A stretch of DNA of 8,882 bases from Thermodesulfobacteriota bacterium (lineage in GTDB: Bacteria; Desulfobacterota; RBG-13-43-22): assembly GCA_025454185.1 (NCBI GenBank), contig JALOOY010000035.1:1-8882 (forward strand), read 5' to 3'. Made by a program: the position numbers and the translations under genes. The notes below the pieces were generated by a model. It saw only the letters and a program-made list of their open reading frames with translations, was not told the origin of the DNA and ran no database searches. Shown one piece after another: positions 5,114 through 8,882 of the stretch (position 1 is the stretch's first letter; every line of letters starts with the position of its first letter).

Positions 5114-6280
5114 TCAGTTGTTCCCGGTAGGGGACCCGGTGAGGGAATGATACACGGCCAGCGTCTTCCGCGCTGCCTCTTCCCAGGTAAAGCGGGCGGC
5201 CTGTTCCAGGCCCAGGGCGCGCATCTTTTCCCGTTGGTCCGGATGGCGGATCAAATAGACGATCATCTCCGCCAGGGCCGAGGGGTCCTCGGGGTCGATC
5301 AGCAGGGCCGCCGGTCCGACGATTTCGGGGATGGAGGAGCGGTTGGAGGAGATCACCGGGGTGCCGCAATGCATGGCCTCCAGCACCGGCAGGCCGAAGC
5401 CCTCGTACAGGGAGGGAAAGACGAACATCTCCGCTCCGTTCATGAAGAGCGGCAGGTCCTCCCGGGGCACGTAGCCGGTGAAGATGATCCGCTCTTTGAA
5501 GGGATAACGGGCCAGGAAACGCTGCAGACTCCCGGTCAACCAGCCCGGTTGTCCGCTCAAGACCAGCACGTATTCGTTGTTGATCTGCCGGCAGACCTGG
5601 CCGAAGGCTTGCAACAGGACAATCAAATTCTTGCGGGGTTCGATGTTTCCCAGGTGGTAGATGAATTTCTTCTTCAGGCCGTAGCGGGTCTGCAATTGCT
5701 CCCGGGCCCACTGACGATCCAGGGCCCGGAACAAAGGGGTGGGGGCCTCATGGACGACGGAGATTTTCTCCGGGGGGACCTTGAGGATGCGGATCAGGTC
5801 TTCCCGGGTATGCGCGGAAACGGAGATGATCCGGTCTGCCCGCCGCACGGCATAGCGCAGGAGGTAGCGCATGTAGGCCCCGTATTTCAGGGGAATGGTG
5901 TTGGGGAACAGGAAGGCAACCAGATCGTGGATGGTGACCACCACCCGGTAATTTTCCTTGCGGAAAGGGATCAGCGAAGCCGGTCCGTGAAATATCTCCA
6001 CCCCGAATTTTTTGAGGCGCAGCGGTAAGATGAAATGTTCCCAGAGGTCGCCAAGGGGATGATTTTCATGGGAGAAAATAGTGAAGAGGGGCACTCCCTG
6101 TTTCCCCAGATTTTCGAAGAAAGTCAGGTTCTCCGGGCGGGAGATGAAATAATAGGTGGAGCCCGAGTCTACCCGCAACAAATTCTCGATAAGATGCAGG
6201 ACGTAGTTCCCCACGCCGGAGCGGGTCGGGAGTATGGTGCGAATGTCGATGGCGATTTTCATGGAGGAAGCGGGCGGCAT
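5114..6280 (-). CDS. GT4 glycosyltransferase, MtfB-like (first of three)
   Basis: This 388-residue GT-B fold GT4 transferase has the N-terminal strand MKIAIDIRTI (7-16), glycine loop RSGVGNY (20-26), HDL (118-120), hinge GNIEPRKN (211-218) and E-x7-E donor motif E293...E301 in YEGFGLPVLEAM. It closely parallels the enzyme encoded at 4013-5104. The listed ATG at 6280 is 3 nt after the flippase stop. Met7 (6262) is a fair alternative, because the conserved fold starts there and other MtfB-like proteins begin MKIxID. Neither ATG has a Shine-Dalgarno; the bases just before Met7 read CUUCCUCC, the reverse of one. Translation therefore probably depends on ribosomes finishing the flippase gene. Confidence 0.9.
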   Translation of the reverse strand: MPPASSMKIAIDIRTILPTRSGVGNYVLHLIENLLRVDSGSTYYFISRPENLTFFENLGKQGVPLFTIFSHENHPLGDLWEHFILPLRLKKFGVEIFHGPASLIPFRKENYRVVVTIHDLVAFLFPNTIPLKYGAYMRYLLRYAVRRADRIISVSAHTREDLIRILKVPPEKISVVHEAPTPLFRALDRQWAREQLQTRYGLKKKFIYHLGNIEPRKNLIVLLQAFGQVCRQINNEYVLVLSGQPGWLTGSLQRFLARYPFKERIIFTGYVPREDLPLFMNGAEMFVFPSLYEGFGLPVLEAMHCGTPVISSNRSSIPEIVGPAALLIDPEDPSALAEMIVYLIRHPDQREKMRALGLEQAARFTWEEAARKTLAVYHSLTGSPTGNN

Positions 6281-6283
6281 CGA

Positions 6284-7735
6284 TCAATACTTGGGGGCCA
6301 GGGCCTCGTCAGTGCTGAAGATCCTCCGGACCAGGATCAGGTCTTCCCGTACCAGAAGACGGGACAGAAACAAGGCCCCGGCATAGACGAGCAGGGAAAG
6401 GGCTGCCTCCAGCCCCACGGGCAGAAAGGACAGCCAGCGCAGGCTCAGGGCCATCAGCAGGGCGCAAAGACCCAGGCGCAGGAAACGGTCCGCCAGGGGC
6501 AGCCGAAAGGCGGAACGCTGCAGGTGCGCCAGGTAAAAGACGACCAGCAGGAGTTCCGTGGCCACGGTGGTCACACTGGCCCCCAGATACCCATACCGGG
6601 GCAGCAAGACCAGATTGGTGGCCAGGTTGAATAGCAGGGCCAGGGCGCTGCCCATTATGATCAAACGCTCGCGGTTGAGGGCGAAGAGGAGATGCAGGAG
6701 GGCATAATGCATGAAAATCAAGGGTACAACCCAGATAATGATCTTCAGGGAGGCCACCGAATTCTGGAAAAGAGGGCCGAAGATGAAAACCAGCCAGGGA
6801 TCGGCCAACTGCGCGATGAGCAGGACCAGGGGCAGGGCCACGATGACCAGATAGACCAACGCCTTTTCATAGGCCCCGTGCAGTTTTTCGTGTTCGGCGC
6901 CGCTCAAGGAGGAAAAAATCGGGAAGAGGCCGGCCATGATCAGGTAGGGGAAGAGGGACAAGGCTTCGATAATTTTGACCGGTACCGAATACCAGCCGAT
7001 TTCGGCCGTATCGCTGCGGATCAGGGAGAGCATAATGATGTCCAGGCGGACATAGGCAGTAATGAACACGAGAGAGAGCCCGATGGGCAGCACCGAGCGG
7101 ATCAACTTTTTCCAGAGCCGAAAATCACCGGCCAAGGTCAGGACCGTAACGCGGCGCCGGATGATCCCTCCGTTCAGCAGCGCACTGACCACATGAGCAA
7201 TGAGCAGGGCCCAGGCCAGTCCCCAAATCCCGGTACCCAGCCAGAGGGCCAGAAGACCGGCCAGGACCGTCAACCCCTTGTTGAGGGTCTTGATCCACAG
7301 TTCGTACTCGAAGCGCTCCAGGCTGTTGGTAATGGCCCCGAAGAATTCTACCAAGTGGTTGCACAGAAGACTCAAGACCCCCAAAAGGATCAAAAGGACC
7401 ACATCCCGCGAATAGCCCATCCCGGGCAGCAGGCCGCTGCTCAGCAGGAGGACCCCGGCGGACAGCAGCAACCGCAGGGAAAAAATGTTTCCGGCGTAGG
7501 CGGGCAGGAGCCGATGGTCCCGCGACACCTCACGAATCAGGAGGGTGTTCAAACCCAGGTCCGACAGGATGGTCAGAAAGCCCCCCACATAGATCATGAG
7601 GGCATATTTCCCGTAATCCTGATCCCCCAGCGTACGGGCCACCAGGACCACAAAAATAAGGGCCAGCAGCCGTATGACGGCCTCGGTCGCAAATTTGAGG
7701 GCGATATTCTTGCGGGCTCGCCCGAGCAGACTCAT
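6284..7735 (-). CDS. Wzx-type polysaccharide flippase (MVF/MATE-like)
   Basis: This 483-residue polytopic membrane protein of the polysaccharide transporter family (MOP superfamily) probably flips undecaprenyl-linked oligosaccharide across the inner membrane. The N-terminus shows the family pattern of an amphipathic start, a hydrophobic helix, then ARTLGDQDYGKYAL (33-46), where the conserved LG...(F/Y)G motif lies, and LSDLGLNTLLIREVS (57-71). Many further hydrophobic stretches, roughly twelve to fourteen by eye, run to the C-terminus, which carries conserved-looking short loops such as PRYGYLGAS. Length is normal for Wzx. AGGGAG about 4 nt before the ATG at 7735 supports the start. It is the first gene of the four-gene glycan operon. 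Wzx sequences diverge too much to infer the glycan. Confidence 0.9.
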   Translation of the reverse strand: MSLLGRARKNIALKFATEAVIRLLALIFVVLVARTLGDQDYGKYALMIYVGGFLTILSDLGLNTLLIREVSRDHRLLPAYAGNIFSLRLLLSAGVLLLSSGLLPGMGYSRDVVLLILLGVLSLLCNHLVEFFGAITNSLERFEYELWIKTLNKGLTVLAGLLALWLGTGIWGLAWALLIAHVVSALLNGGIIRRRVTVLTLAGDFRLWKKLIRSVLPIGLSLVFITAYVRLDIIMLSLIRSDTAEIGWYSVPVKIIEALSLFPYLIMAGLFPIFSSLSGAEHEKLHGAYEKALVYLVIVALPLVLLIAQLADPWLVFIFGPLFQNSVASLKIIIWVVPLIFMHYALLHLLFALNRERLIIMGSALALLFNLATNLVLLPRYGYLGASVTTVATELLLVVFYLAHLQRSAFRLPLADRFLRLGLCALLMALSLRWLSFLPVGLEAALSLLVYAGALFLSRLLVREDLILVRRIFSTDEALAPKY

Positions 7736-7809
7736 GGTACTCCCTATCCTCAGGGCGGCGGAGGGTCAGTTCCCGCGCAGGGCGGACGATAATGTAAGGG
7801 TCAGGGGGC
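7736..7809 (-). other. Short spacer upstream of flippase gene
   Basis: This 74-nt gap between the PpiD-like stop and the flippase start is GC-rich, with the flippase ribosome site at its downstream end. There is no U-tract terminator, so the chaperone gene and the glycan operon may be co-transcribed. Confidence 0.35.
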
Positions 7810-8882
7810 CTATCCTTCCTGATATTTCTTTATTTTGGCTTTCTGACGCAACTGCTGGAGCCAATCCTCCAGGAGTCGGCCGCTCTTCTGCTGGCGCAAG
7901 GCCTGGGCCAGCCGATCCTGCTGCTGGTCCAACTCTTCCGTCGAGGCCGGACGGTAATCCTGGAAGGCAAAAAACAGATAGGCCGATCCGGCTTTCAGGA
8001 CTTTTTCCGGCAAGGGAGTCCCGGGACCCACGGAAAAAAGGATCTGGGCATTGTCAGGCGTCTGGGCCCAAGCCGGCAGATTTTTAAAGCGGGAGAAGAA
8101 ACCGGTTTCCTCCACGGAGAGGTTTTTCGCCTGGGCGGCCTTGCGCCAATCTCCCCCGGCCCGGGCCTCTTTTAGAAATTTCTCCGCTTCGGCCTGGGCC
8201 AGCACTCCGGCCTGTTCCGTGCGCCAGTCCTGTTCGACCCGGGCTTGGGCCTGTTCGAAGGTCAGCGGATGGCTTTCCCGCCGTTCGCTGACCTGGAGAA
8301 TGAAAAAGCCCCGGCCGGGACCGAAGTCCTGTACGGTGCTGATCTCGCCTTTTTTCAGGGCGAAGACTTTATCGAGAAAGGCCTTTTCCTGCTCCGGACC
8401 GACGGGCGCCCCCGGCTGTCCCTGGGTCAGCCAGTCGCTTTCCTGGATGGCCAGCCTGGCCTTGGCGCCGAAGGTCTTCAGGTTTCCGATTAAAAGCAAC
8501 TGGTCATAGAGGTCTTCCGCCTTCTGCCGCGCCGCCTCCCTGGCCCGTTCCTGGACCAGGGTCAGTTGGATTTTCTCCCTGACCTGTTCGAAAGGAAGGG
8601 GCTGATTCTTTTTGGGGTCCAGGAATTTTTGAGCGTTCTGCTGGTAATAGCTCTGCAGCTCTTTTTCGGGCCTCTGCGCAACCTGACCATGCTGGCGCTG
8701 GGAAGGCGTCAAATCGCGCCAAATGCCGCGGGTGTCGAGGATCGTCATGTGCCGGCGGTCGAACATCCGGACGTTGTTAAAAACATCATGGTCGACCAGG
8801 AGAATGGCGATTTCGCAGGTCGCTAGCGCATCATCGAGCGAGGCGAGCTTTGCCTGGGTCCCGTCGAATTCGCCCGGCAGCT
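7810..8882 (-). CDS. PpiD/SurA-type chaperone C-terminal part, in-frame with a WecC-like end
   Basis: The open frame enters from the right edge and gives 356 residues to the TAG at 7810. From about 8667 to the stop it resembles the C-terminal part of PpiD-like periplasmic folding factors: ELQSYYQQNAQKF followed by PLPFEQVREKI, long charged helices rich in Q, A, E and K, and two parvulin-like repeats (around EISTVQDFGPGRGFFILQV and FFSRFKNLPAW). The usual end motif ...LEDWLQQLRQKAKIKKYQEG is present. The N-terminal membrane anchor and SurA_N domain are absent; in their place the first ~55 residues read as the end of a nucleotide-sugar dehydrogenase. The frame is open across the junction, so a fusion protein is formally possible, but a contig-end chimera or deletion is more likely. 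No recognisable start belongs to this part. The gene ends 74 nt before the flippase gene. Confidence 0.75.
   Translation of the reverse strand, partial: LPGEFDGTQAKLASLDDALATCEIAILLVDHDVFNNVRMFDRRHMTILDTRGIWRDLTPSQRQHGQVAQRPEKELQSYYQQNAQKFLDPKKNQPLPFEQVREKIQLTLVQERAREAARQKAEDLYDQLLLIGNLKTFGAKARLAIQESDWLTQGQPGAPVGPEQEKAFLDKVFALKKGEISTVQDFGPGRGFFILQVSERRESHPLTFEQAQARVEQDWRTEQAGVLAQAEAEKFLKEARAGGDWRKAAQAKNLSVEETGFFSRFKNLPAWAQTPDNAQILFSVGPGTPLPEKVLKAGSAYLFFAFQDYRPASTEELDQQQDRLAQALRQQKSGRLLEDWLQQLRQKAKIKKYQEG
8716..8882 (-). pseudogene. WecC-like UDP-ManNAc dehydrogenase C-terminal fragment
   Basis: The first ~55 residues of the open frame at the right edge match the C-terminal end of UDP-N-acetyl-D-mannosamine dehydrogenases: LDDALATCEIAILLVDHDVF (a WecC-type L-DEALA-x-ADxLVxLVDH-x-F segment), then MTILDTRGIWR, which corresponds to the terminal V(V/I)D(A/T)(K/R)GVWR of WecC. 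Such enzymes make UDP-N-acetylmannosaminuronic acid for capsule or O-antigen. The WecC match stops at the W-R where that family ends. About 16 uninformative residues follow before the PpiD-like part. The rest of the gene is outside the window. Confidence 0.65.

Noticed and set aside
6692..7792. 366-codon plus-strand open frame antisense to the flippase gene
   Set aside because: The conceptual protein is a low-complexity Q, G, D and E string, as expected from the reverse of hydrophobic GC-rich codons, while the minus strand encodes a clear Wzx. The same reasoning removes the long plus-strand frames at 753-1628, 3207-3797, 4016-4876, 5060-6028 and 6035-6634.

Overview
The window is an 8.9-kb piece of a GC-rich bacterial chromosome. 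Every gene I can support lies on the minus strand, so transcription runs from high to low coordinates. A UGA-containing glutaredoxin gene, an intact flavodoxin-fold gene, a PpiD-like periplasmic chaperone and many degenerate intergenic repeats suggest an anaerobic Desulfobacterota (former Deltaproteobacteria) genome, perhaps a metagenome contig. This placement is inference; no marker gene is present.

Right part (8882 down to 2853): the C-terminal part of a PpiD/SurA-type protein enters from the right edge. It is joined in frame to what reads as the last ~55 residues of a UDP-N-acetyl-D-mannosamine dehydrogenase (WecC type). Next come a Wzx-type polysaccharide flippase and three GT-B fold family 4 glycosyltransferases, with junctions of 3 nt, 9 nt and a 4-nt ATGA overlap. 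These four genes look like one translationally coupled operon that builds a lipid-linked glycan on the inner face of the membrane and flips it. No polymerase, priming transferase or ligase is in view.

Middle (2852 to 1910): after a strong hairpin and a short repeat array comes the main find, a 77-codon glutaredoxin-like gene at 2440-2673 that ordinary gene calling misses because codon 12 is UGA. The reading frame gives a U-P-E-C redox motif. It has an AGGAGG ribosome binding site, continues as a good YruB-like glutaredoxin after the UGA, and carries a perfect 7-bp hairpin with an AGUU loop starting 15 nt after the UGA. It therefore looks like a selenoprotein. A small flavodoxin-family protein follows 68 nt downstream.

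Left part (1909 to 1): an amidase-signature enzyme whose C-terminus runs into an intergenic repeat, then a ~209-nt repeat-bearing spacer, then the first 26 codons of an unrecognised protein.

The spacers carry short degenerate tandem repeats, three of which are clearly heptameric (GGAAGAN, CGCCGAA, TTCGATG). One composite element occurs twice, exactly 1000 nt apart, with a 14-nt (two-heptamer) length difference.
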